This document shows, in pieces, positions 50,108 through 63,359 of a stretch of 64,000 nucleotides of DNA (positions within the stretch are counted from its first letter, which is position 1; each line of letters opens with the position of its first letter). A model generated the notes under the pieces. It saw only the letters and a program-made list of their open reading frames with translations, did no database searches and was not told where the DNA came from. The position numbers and the translations under genes were made by a program. The stretch is from Symsagittifera roscoffensis (lineage: Eukaryota; Xenacoelomorpha; Acoela; Convolutidae), in the NCBI RefSeq assembly GCF_963678635.1, contig NC_087071.1, forward strand, positions 16,861,613 to 16,925,612, in the 5' to 3' direction.

Positions 50108-53100
50108 CGAGAATGATAAAAAAAGGAAAGACGGCAATTATTTGAAAAATTTTCATGACAATGAACATTGTTGAAACGGTAGAAGGACTGATATTTTTTG
50201 AACTCATGGTTTTATGTAATTATCGAACCATTAGATGTTGTGAATTGATTGAATGATAATTATGATGGCGTTGTTTTAAATTGTTCAGTTGATTAATGCA
50301 GGTAGGGATTTCGCAAGCTTTCATTTGGCAGAAGTTTGATAAAAATGGCTGAAATATCGTTTGTCTGTGGCTAGATATTTGCAGCATGGAAAAAAGTCTG
50401 ATTCATTTCTTTTGAACTGATTAAAAATTGAATGATCACACCATTTTGATGAACTTGTCTCCTTGAAGAGATTCGCTATCCCATCTTTCCTGCATTAATG
50501 CATAATTTATGTTATGATCATTTCTTTTGACCATATCATTAGACCAGGTTTCGTAGGACAGATTTGGGAAAAGTGAACAGTTCTTAGCAGGTTTGAACAT
50601 AAATGGTTGGCAATATTCGAAACGTTCTTGCTTAAAAGATTTTGCTGCTCTGCGTTTCAAAGTGTTCCTTGGCTCAGTTATCAAAAAAATTGCTTTTGCG
50701 GAATTGCTTTTTGCATAGATTTTTTTTAACCGATCTTCCACAAAGTTCCTTAAGAGCTGAACATCTGGTGAAAGGCATTTTTAGATCGAGGGTTTTTTTC
50801 AGTTACTAGTGTATGTCATTGTTTTTAAGAAATTACTAGGGAGCGCTCGCGAAAGTTGAGCAAGCATTTTTTTAATGAGCAGTTTTCAATAAGCTATCGA
50901 GTTTTCTAGTTCGAATATATGCTTTCTTTTTTCAAATTAAGGTCGTTTTTATTAAGCATGATGTGATTACGGTTCCGATTAGCAAGCGTTACCAAATCAG
51001 AATAAAGACTTTTTTCGGGAAAACTTCTATTGTAACAATCTCTTGGTTCATAATGAAATCAAAGTTCTAAGCATCTCAGGTACTTTTAGTCTGGAGGTAA
51101 CGAATGAGCTTGGGCGAAAAAAGATCCTTCCAAAGAGTTCGAATCTGACCAGGACTTGGTTTATTTAAACTGGCTTATTGGATTATAATGCGTCTTCGTA
51201 AGTTTTGTCGGCTTAGTTGCCAAATCTAAGTAATTTTTGCCATATGCAGTTTTCATTGTAGTTGCATTGTATGTTTTCAAATTTTTTAATTCTACTAACC
51301 TTGACTACGTACATTTTGTTTTCGTTTTTTTTTCCTTCAAAAAAATTTTCCGACTAGATAATTTCTTTTTGTAATTTTTTGGCTCACACCTAATTGTGAG
51401 TGACGCGTGTGAACCATTATACGTATAGTTTCCTCCGGATCGCAAAAAAAAACGTTGAAATCGCAGCATAGAACTTACAGTTCAAAGTTTTTCGTTTATT
51501 TTCGCTTGATAAAACAACATTTTCGTTTATTTTCGCTTGATAATTGGTTTTGCATGTTGAATTTTAAACTAGTTTTTGAACGCCGTTTAGTGTTTCTTGA
51601 CGTGCTTTTCGCAAATAGAACATCTTGCCAGACATCATTTTATTTAGAGATTTCTTCAAAAGTTTTCCGTTTTCTTTGGACTTAGTGGCTCCTTTTCTTT
51701 CTTTTTGCAAGAAAATCCAAACTATAAAAACAATTTAGTGTGAAAATTTTAAATATTTGACCGTTCAAGTTTCACTCTAGGGCAGGTTTTTTGTAAATGA
51801 AATCTCCCTAAATCCTCTGAAGTTTTTATCTTTTTAGTAATCCATCGATTGATAGAAAAAATTCCTGTCAATTTCATATAACTGTCTAAACTGGAGAGTT
51901 TTCTTGTTTGATTCTAGCTCAAGCTATATTTTGTAACCAAATTTCAGGCCACATTTTTCGGTGCCCAAGTTCCCCAGTTAATCGAAACGATTTTTCATTT
52001 ATTTTCCCCGAACTTTAAATTAAGTTTTTCTTGTGTTCTATTTAATCTACCATCTACCAATCTACTCAAAACATGATTTTTGGATGGAAAATTATCATTC
52101 AACTGAGCGTTTTCTAATACAAAAAAATTGAATAATGAAACCTTCTCTGCTAAAATCAGCTTACAAGTTATGAAAAAAATATCTGAATTTAATCTCAGTT
52201 TCTATTTTTGAAGTGTTATTTCAGATCAAAACATGTTTGGTTTTATCTTGAAAAATTCTAGTTCAGTTGAAAAATTAGATTTTGAAATATTTACTAAAAT
52301 TTTTGAGAAACTAGAATTAATTGTGAGGCAAAATGCAGAAGCGTCAATTTAGTTGCTTGAAAAACACGCAACTTCACGAACCTTCTAATAGGTACTGAGT
52401 TTAAAAACTTAAGACGATAATTGAGCAGCAAAACCATTCAATTAGTAGATGTTTCAAAAGTGTAAGTTTTAAAATGTTTTTCAACAAAAGTAAAGCATTT
52501 GCGTCCACTCATTAACTAATACTTTTTGATTTTATCAAAAAATGAAAGAAAAGAGTTACCATAACCATTGCAGTCACCACTGTAAATTGAATATTTTTGC
52601 ATCAATCTCCACTGAAAGTTTCATGACACTTTGAGCTCGATTTTTAATTGCGTTAGTTTTGCCAGTAATCAAATCCTTTGAACAAAAGCACATTTAAATA
52701 TCTTGCTATAAAAACACTAAATTTAAAAACGTTTTGAAACCATCAACCAATTAGGATTAAGCATTCTTTCCACGGCATTTTTCTATTTTTTCGAGTTTAA
52801 TAATTTAGGTTGAAGTAATCACAGATGCAAGTATTCAAAATTTTATTCGATTTTAATGTGTTCGAATTTCCTCAAAAACTCAGCCGCATAAAAGTTTGGA
52901 CATACAACAAAAAAATAATATGATTTTCACCAATTTCATTACTATACCACTATCATACTTGTTTGTAGAAGTTTGGATTTAATGAATGGCCATTTCAGAC
53001 ATTTTGAATGCATCTGATGGAATTTTTGTTTCTCATTTATACAAAAGTTTTTGAAACAATTGTTTGCGTTAGTTTTACCATCAATCAATTTTTTTGAACA

Positions 53101-53829
53101 AAATTGTCATCAATAGATAAATTTTCCAAAAACATTTATTTGAAAAAAGTTATTGCGTGGTGTTTGTTCGATAATTTTTTAGTTTTAGACAGTTTTAAAT
53201 GAACTTTTTTTGTCTTATATTCCACAATAATTGTATTCCAATTTCAAAACCCAAAATGTATGCTAACTTCCCCCGAGGATTTCTATGCTCTTTTTTTGAG
53301 TTATTTAAAAAAAAACATTTTGCATGGTAGGTATCAATCTTTTTTGGAGCTTACTCAACGCATATTCGATTGCCAGAAAACTATTATTATAACTTCGACA
53401 ACAAGACTAAACAGAACCGGAGTGCTTTTTCTTTATATGGGAGTTTACGTTCGTGCAGTTAAAAGTATAAAATTTACAGTTCGATCCCTTTAAAATGCAA
53501 CAGGCTTACGATGTCTTGATGCATCTGCGCGTGTGTATTATGTGCCCCTTTTGAGACATGCAGCGCTCGTTGCGGGTTCATTGACGGCATCTCAATGACA
53601 AAAACAAAAATCCTAATTTAATTCACCAAAATGGAATTCAAAAAACAAATAAAAAAATTGGTAGATTTACAATTCTCTCGAATTGTTGCGAAACTCAATT
53701 CGTTTTTTTGACAAGATGGAAAAATGTCTTTAGTTTTGTCAATATTTTATTTTAAAAAAAGCAAAAAAAGGTTATAGTTTTTTCAACATTAAGAGATTTT
53801 TGAAAAAATGATTGCTGCTTTGGTATATG
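50108..53829. other. PSMC4 3' flank and AT-rich non-coding DNA
   Basis: The PSMC4 3' UTR begins here; its end is not assignable. Apart from an antisense open frame at 50436-50756, I see no gene. Bases ~51710-51840 are a diverged relative of the repeat at 54160-54290. A 38-bp segment at 52648 recurs in altered form at 53064. Confidence 0.5.
50436..50756 (-). CDS. Possible terminal exon of an unidentified antisense gene
   Basis: An open frame of ~105 codons antisense to the PSMC4 3' flank, preceded in sense by TGTTCAG, a possible acceptor, and ended by a stop. It has no ATG near its start. The composition (KKIYAKSNSAKAIFLITEPR ... RFEYCQPFMFKPAKNC ... ERWDSESLQGDKF) is more protein-like than other chance frames in this AT-rich DNA. 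I do not recognise it and chance is a real alternative. Confidence 0.25.
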   Translation of the reverse strand, partial: LLRNFVEDRLKKIYAKSNSAKAIFLITEPRNTLKRRAAKSFKQERFEYCQPFMFKPAKNCSLFPNLSYETWSNDMVKRNDHNINYALMQERWDSESLQGDKFIKMV

Positions 53830-55230
53830 TCAAGTTTTTCAAATCTTCTTTTCTGAGTGCAATGAAAAAATCCTATTTGTTTTTTTTTATGAGTTTATGA
53901 AAAAAAAAACAAATAAACTAAGTCTTGCGTGTCAACTCATTGTGTTTCTTGAATAATGTTTATTTAGTTTTAATAGGATCATCTTTTTTGCTTCTCCTTC
54001 CTTTCCTGCAAAGTATGTTTGCTGCTGCTTATTGATTTTTTTGGATATTATTTTTTGGCCTCCATCAGAGAAGTATTCAATCAGCTTATTCGAGCAGCTC
54101 AGCAAAAGAAATCAAACATGCAACTTACACAAATGTGCAAAAAGACAAAATACTAAATATAAAAACAATTTAATTTGAAAACATTAAATCATTTGTCCGC
54201 TCAAATTCGACTCTAAGGGAGAGTTTTCCTAAATTATATCTTCCTAAAACCTCTAAAATTTTTAGGTTTTAATTACGTTTTTAATCTCCGAATCATTTCT
54301 TTTTGCTATGCGCATTTTTCTTTATTGTTGCTTTAGGTGTTTGATTTACTCCTACAATTTGTAGTTTTACTTACCTTGACTTCGCACTGTCGTGTTTGTT
54401 TTTTTTATTTAGTTTAAAAGCTCCTTGGTCCAATTTTTTTCGGCCTTTTTTATCGACCTAATGACCTAATTTTTAATTTTGGGTCTTTTCAGGGAAAAAC
54501 AATCATAACACACACCTCTGCACTTTTCAATTTGGTTGCAGGTTTACCAATCGGTGTGTAGAAAACTTTTTTTTTCATTATGTAAAATTATTTCCAAATT
54601 TATCGAAAAATTTTTAGTTCTTCTCAGAAAGTTCTACTAATTTACAAAAAGGCGCATCAATTGAAAGACCGCCGACTACCGCTTAATGATTTTGCCCATA
54701 TGACTTTAACTTGAGTAGATGGAAGCAGGTTTCAAATAAAATTTTTTCAATGCAGGATTGTTAGAGCTAAACAAATCTTCCATCTCTTGTTTGATTTTTT
54801 GAAAATTCAAAATCATTTGGAATTGGGTCTTTTCTTGAGTAGATATCTTAAAAAAACCAAACTGATCAGACAAAAAAAGAAGAAAAAATAACAACTCTGG
54901 AATTTATAAAAAATTGAGAAGGCAGTATGAGTCATCTTCATTACCATTTATGAAAGTTCGTTCAAATACTGAAAGTTTTTTTCTCGTTCAAATACTGTAA
55001 GATGTTTTTTCTCCTTTACAAATCCACAATTTTTATTGCCGTTCTAATGATTTGTACGAAAAGTACATAGTAAACCAAGATTATTGTGTCTCTACCCACA
55101 ATTCTTACTGTTCTTGAAAAATTGTCAGCTCAATGTAATTCTAGTTAGTTTATCTTTTGGTCAAGTTTTTTATTTAGTAAATTTCTTTCTACATGCTAAA
55201 TAAATGATTTTATTCGATTGTTGTTTTGTC
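53830..55230. repeat. Direct duplication, copy 1
   Basis: Bases ~54052-55230 match ~55877-57058 almost base for base (GCCTCCATCAGAGAAGTATT at 54059 and 55885). Bases 53830-54010 align with 55630-55810 more loosely. Short minus-strand frames inside both copies are not coding. Confidence 0.9.
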
Positions 55231-55629
55231 AAAAGGCGATGTTTTTAATCAACTTCATTGCATGGTTCATCTTTTTTTGCAATGGAAAGGAGCGAAAAAT
55301 TGCCAAGTAATGCAAAGAAAAGGCTATTCGCAAAAAGTCAGAAGTTTCTATGTTTTATCCAGAAACTGAATTCTGCGCAAACTATCGTGTCAGCAAAGTG
55401 TTCGCAAATAACAAAAACTTAAATTTCGAACCTGGTTCGTTGAAGATAATTGACTATTTTATTGATGGCTAGGGTGCTTATGATGGCTTGATGGCTGATG
55501 TAAAAAGCTATCATGTCTATTTTTCTATGAAAATTGAATGAACTTGAATATCTAACTGTTTTCACTCAATTGTTTCCAAAAGCAATCAAAGGAAAGTGAA
55601 AAATTGTAAAAAATTTTAACTTGTCGCGA

Positions 55630-57058
55630 CTTAAGGTCTTCAAACCTTCCTTTCTGATCCAATGAAAAATCCCTTTTCATTTTTTTCCTATGAGTTATGG
55701 GAAAAACATATAAACGAACATATAAACTGGTTTCGCGTGTCGATATACCACTCATTGTGTTTCTTGGAGAAGTGCAGTTTTTATTTGGTTTTAATAGAAT
55801 CATCTTTCGACAAAATCTGCAAAGATTAGGTGAACATCATTACTTATATCGAAAAAAATGAGTGTCATAGGTTCTATTCAAGTTTTTTGGCCTCCATCAG
55901 AGAAGTATTCAATCAGCTTATTCGAGCAGCTCAACAAAAGAAATCAAACATGCAACTTGCACAAATGTGCAAAAAGACAAAATACTAAATATAAAAACAA
56001 TTTAATTTGAAAAATTTAAATCATTTGTCCGTTCAAATTCGACCTTGAGGAAGAGTTTTCCTAAATTATATCTTCCTAAAACCTCTAAAATTTTTAAGTT
56101 TTTAATTACGTTTTTAATCTCCGAATCATTTCTTTTTGCTGCGCGCATTTTTTTTTATTGTTGCTTCAGGTGTTTGATTTACTCCTACAATTTGTAGTTT
56201 TACTTACCTTGACTTCGTACTGTCGTCTTTGTTTTTTTTAGTTTAAAAGCTCCTTGGTCCAATTTTTTTCGGCCTTTTTTTATCGACCTAATGACCTAAT
56301 TTTTAATTTTGGGTCTTTTCAGGGAAAAACAATCATAACACACACCTCTGCACTTTTCAATTTGGTTGCAGGTTTACCAATCGGTGTGTAGAAAAGTTTT
56401 TTTTTTCATTATGTAAAATTATTTCCAAATTTATCGAAAAACTTTTAGTTCTTCTCAGAAAGTTCTACTAATTTACAAAAAAGCGCATCAATTGAAAGAC
56501 CGCCTACTACCGCTTATTGATTTTGCCCATATGACTTTAACTTGAATAGATGGAAGCAGGTTTCAAATTAAATTTTTTCAATGCAGGATTTTTAGAGCTA
56601 AACAAATCTTCCATCTCTTGTTTGATTTTTTGAAAATTCAAAATCATTTGGAATTGAGTCTTTTCTTGAGTAGATATCTTAAAAAAAACCAAACTGATCA
56701 GACAAAAAAAGAAGAAAAAATAACAACTCTGGGATTTATAAAAAATTGAGAAGGCAGTATGAGTCATCTTCATTACCATTTATGAAAGTTCGTTCAAATA
56801 CTGAAAGTTTTTTTCTCGTTCAAATACTGTAAGATGTTTTTTCTCCTTTACAAATCCACAATTTTTATTGCCGTTCTAATGATTTGTACGAAAAGTACAT
56901 AGTAAACCAAGATTATTGTGTCTCTACCCACAATTCTTACTGTTCTTTGAAAAGTTGTCAGCTCAATGTAATTCTAGTTAGTTTATCTTTTGGTCAAGTT
57001 TTTTATTTAGTAAATTTCTTTCTACATGCTAAATAAATGATTTTATTCCATTGTTGTT
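55630..57058. repeat. Direct duplication, copy 2
   Basis: Second copy of the ~1.4-kb unit, offset about 1,827 bp. Its right edge (near 57058) is where similarity stops, about 70 bp before the end of an antisense retroelement fragment. Confidence 0.9.
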
Positions 57059-57128
57059 TAGATTACTGGCAGAGTTTGCACATAGCTAGCCAATTTCACT
57101 TCATTGTAGAACATCCATAAATATTTCT

Positions 57129-57569
57129 CTAGGGTAAGAAATCATGGTCTGAGCCAAGACTCCTCCACTTGGTCCTTGTGCCTCGGAAGCACACACTGGA
57201 AGCACGGAGCACGGCAAAAGACAGCCGGCACATCACCCAGTTCATAGTTTTACTATAGGGTTTCTCCCACTGGGTAGATAATGCTTCTCCTATTCTCCGA
57301 AGGAAATTTGCAAATTCTGGAGCGAGCATCCCATCAACAGACACGACAAGAGGAGTGAAAGATAAATGTCTTTCCTGACACGCGTCTGAATATTTTCTCT
57401 TTTTCTCAACCTCTGCTGAGTGCAAAACACTCATGGGGCTTCTGTTCTGATAGGAGATAGCGTCGGTGTCAGAGACACGAATATCAATTATAATGTTTTT
57501 ACACAAAGTTATGGTCCTCGGAACAGTCACATTTTTCGTTTGTGTATGTATTTTGATTCTGTTTGACAT
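57129..57569 (-). pseudogene. C-terminal fragment of a retroelement polyprotein
   Basis: An uninterrupted 146-codon frame on the - strand. The blocks AEVEKKRKYSDACQERHLSFTP, VVSVDGMLAPEFANFLRRIG and MNWVMCRLSFAVLRASSVCFRG follow a pattern I know from the C-terminal, post-RT part of LINE-like elements in marine animals and protists (KKRKY...ACxxRxxxFTPxVxxVDG, ...MSxAxVRxxxxCLRGxR). RT itself is absent, so it is a truncated copy. The GC content is higher than its surroundings. Confidence 0.6.
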
Positions 57570-58335
57570 ATCTCAAAACTAGCCTCTCAAATCTGATATT
57601 GTGGGTTCAGTGGAAACAAAGGACAGTGGGAAGCTCCGCTACTCGCAAATTGTCTTACATCAAAAGTTATTGCTTTCAGAAAAGTCAAATTTTTGATTTT
57701 TGACCGTTTTTAAAACTTTTTGACTGTTCACGAGAACTACCCTCCAAAATCTGAGATTTTGGTTTCAATCAAAAATACAGGTTATATGAATCCCTTCGGC
57801 ATGAGGGGCTACGCCCTATTGTCTCCCACAAAAAGTTATGATTCTCGGAAGTTTGAAAGTTTTCATTTATTGACATTTTTTTGTGTTTTTTTTTCTCGCT
57901 AACTATCTTGCCAAATCTGATATTGTGGGTTCATTCAGAAAAAACAGATTGAAATCTTTTTTAAAATTTGTTATGTTCAGTTTGCTTATGCAAGAAATTA
58001 TGAATTTCAAACAAAACAAAGTTTTGAAACTTTGACACTTTTTTGTAAACATTTTATTTTAACGCGAAAACTACTGTGCCCATTTTCAGGTTGTGTTTGA
58101 TCAAGAAACCCAGTAATGGAAATCTGCACTGCTAAAGCAGCCAACCTGAATTTTGCACATAAATTTTAACGATTTTGGAAAATCTTTTGACCGTTTTTTA
58201 GAAACTTTGAATTTCCTCAAAACTAATACAATCAAATCTGAGATGAAAACTTCAGTTGAAATAATCGGTGACTCCTTATTTTGTGAGAGAAAAGTTATTT
58301 TCTTGTGAAAAATTATTATCTCAAAATTTTTCACT
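57570..58335. repeat. Degenerate tandem array, ~165-bp unit
   Basis: About five decayed units. Each has a block like CTNNCAAATCTGATATTGTGGG, then ~60 variable bases, then AAAAGTTATGATTTTC and a GACxxTTTTT end. Unit starts are near 57575, 57725, 57895, 58065 and 58210. Confidence 0.65.
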
Positions 58336-60479
58336 CATCTCTCTTATTTCAGTAGGGAAACGATGAAGTCCAAACAACAAGGTTTTTGGTAAAGTTCATT
58401 TTTTGAAATCAAATTTTTCGTGCCGCATCAGTAAAGCAAATTCAATCGACATCAAACACGTTCCTACATCTTTAACTGGCTCTTAGTTGTTCTATCGAGA
58501 CATCCGAAGTTTTTTCAACATTTGAAATTTTTACGCCTTTGTGTAAAAAAATTTACCAATAAGTAAGTTAAACTTTTGATTGAATGACTATACTCAGTTT
58601 TTGATTTCAAAGTAATTGAGTTTTTTGAATTTGTGAAGAATTGATTCTCAAAATGTGTGCCTGCCATCAAGACAAAAACAACAAATCTTTTTTAAAAGGG
58701 ACATGTTAGATCACTCAAATTGATAGGAGGGACTGATAGGAACTGAAATTGATAGGAAATTGATACAAACCAACCACTCTAGGCGCGTCTGACTTGTTCC
58801 CATTTGTTCAGAACACCTACGTCCCAATGTCACCACCAAAAAACCTGAAAGGAACCTACTTTATGACGACAAGTCCATTAGGTTAAAGTTACACAACCGT
58901 CATTTTGCCCCTTTTCAAAAAAAAAAAATCAGTAGTTTCTAATAATCAAACTATATTGGGCTCACAGAGATGCCCGTATTGGCTGTCTTATGCCGTCAAA
59001 ATAGAAAATTTAATTTTCGAAAATGTGTTACAACGAAACAAGGGAGAAGCAACAATTTTTTCGAGTGGTCAAAGTTTCAAATAAATCATGTTTGTTTCGC
59101 AATGTTGACCATCTGATACTGACAGCAAGTTCGTTCTCTCGTGTCTTCTTAAATATACCACTGGCCTATTTTACCCTGCATGTTTTTACCCTGCATAGAT
59201 TTTAAAAAATTTTACTTTTTAGATTGTTTCTATTTACAGCGATGGATTTTTTTAGTTGGTACCATAGGGAGTATGATAGGCTGACCAATTGAAAATATCT
59301 AGTTTTTTACGGGTATTGTTGACAACCAACCATCTGGCGTAAATTTCAATTCTGTTTTTGTTAAACACGAAATAAATGCAAGTAATTATGCAAAAAAAAA
59401 CCAACAATGATTTAAGCAGTCGCTGTCGCCGAAAGAAGCTTTACGTATGTAGTTCCATTTTTTGAGCAAAAAAAATGACTAATTTTATTTTTTGCGTTTC
59501 GTTTCCAACTGACTTATGAAGAATTTTCATCAGCCATGGTTGAGTTAGACGACTGATGTAAAGTCTTACTCATTAGTTGCGCCTGTATTATTCATAGGCT
59601 GTAATTTTCAAGTTCATTATAAACCACAGACTTTTGTACGTAGTTTTCAGAGCACAGTTCAACAAGACGCAAGTCTACTGACATAAACCTAAGATCAAAC
59701 CAGGCCGCTTATTGCAGTCACTAAAACGCTTGTTCAAGAAATGGTTGTTTCTATCAGAAGTTGTTGACAGTAACATTTTTTTTCAATTTGGTGTGTTGTT
59801 TTCTTGTTTTATTGTATATTGTTTAATATTCTATAATATCGAACATTCTGAAATTAAAGTCTTTTAGGCTGAAATAAAAAAAATCGCGCGGTGATTTCTT
59901 TAAAGTTTAATATATATATTTTTTCAAATTTTCTCCTGCTGATTTTTTTTGACGTTAAAAAAGTGAAACCAGATATCTGTTTCAAATAAACTTCGGATGT
60001 TAGCCACATAAACAGTATTTCGATAGCTAAAATTTTAAAAAATTAATAAAACGTAGATTTCTTAACAAAATTTAGTAAACATTGCTTCAGCTCCAGTTTT
60101 GAAAATGAGAAAAATTTTGCTGGACTTTCTCTCGCTTTACAAAAAACAAAAAAGAATTTAGCCTTTCGAAACTCAAAAACTCGGGCTCAAGGTAAACTTG
60201 ACGCTTAAAATAACTCCTGCAAGCTGTTCGCAAAACATGGAGCGCGAAGTAATTGACGGAGTATCAACGAGGAAAAAATAGTTCGCCAGGTTGATGTAAA
60301 ATTGAATGACAGGCGAAAAAGATGTTTTGTAGCACTCCTGGCGCTGGATTGTTCCACTGTTTTTGAGTGGTTAGCTAAATTTCTCTAAGGAGAAGAAGTA
60401 CTTTTGCTGCGAAGGGAGATATTAAACCAATAGAACTGAAAACAAACAGTGGTATGAATGTTTTGAGATCAGTTTTATT
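58336..60479. other. AT-rich DNA without identifiable features
   Basis: Both strands scanned; short frames only, with no recognisable protein, RNA or element ends. Confidence 0.5.
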
Positions 60480-61480
60480 TGGAGTTTTATTTATCTTAAA
60501 TGGCCTATTCTGACCACAATTGGGTAAGTATTAGGTAAATTTGAAGTTTACCTATTTTAATTGTGTTTTTTTTTTAAACCGAAGTTGGGTAAATTTTAGG
60601 TTAATTCTTAGTTTACCTAGCTTAAATCATTTTACTTCAACCAAAATTAGACGAGTGTTTTTAATACTGAGTTACACTAGCTGAAATGACTCTATTTGAG
60701 TCAAAATTAGGTTAGTTTTAGGTTAATTTGAAGTCAAATTTTCTTAATTGCGCTTATTTGGTCCAAAAATGGGCAATTTTATACTAGTTACTAGTTAACC
60801 TAGCTTAAATGGCTTCATTTTCTCAAAATTAGATAAATTTTAGATTAATACTGATTTAAACTAGCTTACATGGCTCTAGTTTGGCCAAAATTGGGTAAAT
60901 TTTGGGTTAATTTGGAGTTTGCTTATCTTAACTGTGCTTATTTGGACCAAAATTGGGCAAAAATTTGTTAAAATGAAAGTTTATTTTGTTTAATGGGATA
61001 TGCTCTGGCCAAAAGTGGGCAAAGTTTTGTTAAAATGGGAGTTTATCTGGCTTAATTGGACCTCTTCTGACATAATTTGGAAAAAGCTTTATTAAGGAAA
61101 CAAATTTATTTGGCCTAATTGGGCTCAATTTGACATAAATGTGCAAATTGCTGTTAAAGTGGACGTTTATCTAGCTTTATCGGACTTATTCTAACTAAAA
61201 TTGAGAAAAAAAGTGTTAAAGTGGAATTTTATTGAGCTTGGTTGGGTTAATTTTGGCAAAAAATGGGAAAAATTTGTATAAATTGGAAGTTTATCTAGCT
61301 TAATCGGACCTAATTTGACATAACTTGCGCAAAGTTTTGTTAAAACGGAAATTTATTTATCTTAATTAGATTTAATTTGACATAAATTGGGCAAAAATCT
61401 GTTTAAAGGGAAGTTTATCTATCTGAATTGGATATATTTTGACTTGAATTGGGCCACATTTTGTTAAAATGGGAATTAAT
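60480..61480. repeat. Degenerate tandem array, ~60-bp unit
   Basis: About 16 diverged units of the type AATTGGGCAAAnTTTnGTTAAAnTGGnAGTTTATCTnGCTTAATTGGnCTnATTTTGACn. The first half has ATTAGGTAAATTT / TTTACCTA, the second half GTTAAAATGGGAGTTTAT. Not coding. Confidence 0.85.
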
Positions 61481-62639
61481 GTAGCATAATGAGACTTATA
61501 GATAACCCCTAAAGAGAGATAACCTCTGTCTCTAGTTTTTTGAAGTTGGAAACTGACTAAAAGAAACTCACTTTCCTATAATTTTGCAATAACTAGAGTT
61601 AATTCTTTTGTTTTCAGACCTATATGTTTTTATGGTGTAGTTCTCTGCTCAAGTCGCACCAGTTTTACTAAAAGAAACGTGGGATCGATTGTTAGATCCA
61701 TTTGTTTCAATTACTAACTAAAGTTAAGTATACGTCTCTTACTAGATGTCCATAGGGTTTAAATGATATTTTTAAAAACAGATAAGTTTAATGGGGTTGA
61801 CTAAATAAGCATAGATAAGTTATAAGTGGATGAACAACTGTCTTAAATACCAAAATAGGTTAGGGGTATTTAGGTTAAGTTACATTAATTTAAGTAAAAA
61901 AAAAAAAACATTAGAATCATACCTCTGTCAGGTCTGGAATGTTATATTTGTCAAAGGCACTTTTTATTCAAATGAAAATTAGCAATAAATAGAAAAAAGG
62001 AACTAGTTCTACTCGACTGAGCGAGTGGGGAAAATAATAATTCTGAAGATTCAGATTGATTTGGCTATTTGGCTGAGACAAATCTACACCTACAGTCTAG
62101 GCTTCAAACTTCATTTCCCCTCCTTTTCTTCATACTATTGATGAATTTGACATTTGCAAATTATTGGTTTTTTAGCATGAAAACACAATAAATTAAAAGA
62201 TCAGGGCGATTCATCAGTGTTGCACCTGCCTTACTTAATTAAAAATGCAAAGTCTTTTGTTAGGATCGGGAAAAACTGTGGGTGTTGTCGCCGCGCTGTC
62301 TGCTTTTTAAGGAAAGACAGTAAACCACTCCGCTTAAATGGCGATACACTTGTTTTGAATATGCAGTCCAAAAATAACTGAAAAAAATGAGTCCTATCTT
62401 AGAGAAATTCTTTAAATCAAAAGGATATTTAAATTGTCAGAAAACTAAGTTAAACCATAAGTTAATGTAGTATATGCAAAACTACACAACCAAGCAGTAA
62501 AGATTCGACCTTGCTCTGGTTGATTGAAGTTGTTTGGTCTGAATAAAATGGGCTATAGGGTAGGTTGTAATTCAAATTGAGCACAAATTTGAAAATTCAT
62601 TAGGCTGAATTATAGGGAAAAAACCACTCACATAGAATT
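61481..62639. other. AT-rich DNA without identifiable features
   Basis: No frame, RNA or repeat could be supported. Confidence 0.5.
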
Positions 62640-63170
62640 ATCTGGAAAGAAAATAAAACGAGACTGCTCGTGTCAGGGCAAAAAACTGAATGTTTCGGCT
62701 GTCTCTCAGGGTCTATGGAGCAGTAATAAAATGAGAAAATCAAATGTAACAAAAAAGATTTTTTTTTTCTATTTCAGTTTTTGTTTTTTCCCCACACGCC
62801 ATATAAAAAACAAACTGATAATTTTTGCTCCTAGTAACAAATCAATTCTGGCAAATGAGCTTTACTCAACAAATTTGAAACAATTTCTAAAACGGATTAA
62901 ATTTCCGCGTACGCTTTAATAGCGCGAAATATATCGCGCGTTAATTGTCCCAAATTGGGTTTTAAAGAGAATCTTTAAGCCCCCATAACTACCCAAAAAG
63001 TGATCACTGGTAATTTTTTTTCATTTTCAAGCTCGAAACATCAATAATTTTTAAATGAATTTTTTTTTGTCAAAAATGGCTAGTTTGAAAGTCGAAATGT
63101 GTCTGAAAAAACCGAAATTAATCTGAAATTTGTCTGAGTACAAAATTCCGTTACTTTCATTACGAAAGTC
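62640..63170. repeat. ~720-bp tandem duplication, unit 1
   Basis: GACTGCTCGT at 62662, GGTCTATGGAGCAGTA and CGCCATATAAA recur in order in unit 2. The spacing is 715-732 bp because of small indels. Ends near CCGTTACTTTCATTACGA. Confidence 0.9.
62922..62939. other. Conserved GC-rich hairpin in AT-rich repeat
   Basis: GCGCGA, a 6-base AT loop and TCGCGC. The same 18 bases recur at 63654-63671 in unit 2 with neighbouring sequence TTAATTGTCCCAAATT. Confidence 0.7.
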
Positions 63171-63359
63171 GGAACAAAAATATAAATCTTAGTTCAATAG
63201 TACGTGATTGCAGATTTTCAACGATTCAAACAGCTGTGTTTGTGTTCTTGAACTGATAGAATCTGTAAGAGTTACTTCGAAATGATGCCTGATAAACGGA
63301 CTAGTGAAATTTTAGTAACTGGAACTGGAGAAAATCCTGAAGAATTAATTTTGAGATGA

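Noticed and set aside
54706-54894. Minus-strand 62-codon frame repeated at 56537-56779
   Set aside because: The similarity comes from the DNA duplication; the frame is AT-driven and has no recognisable protein.
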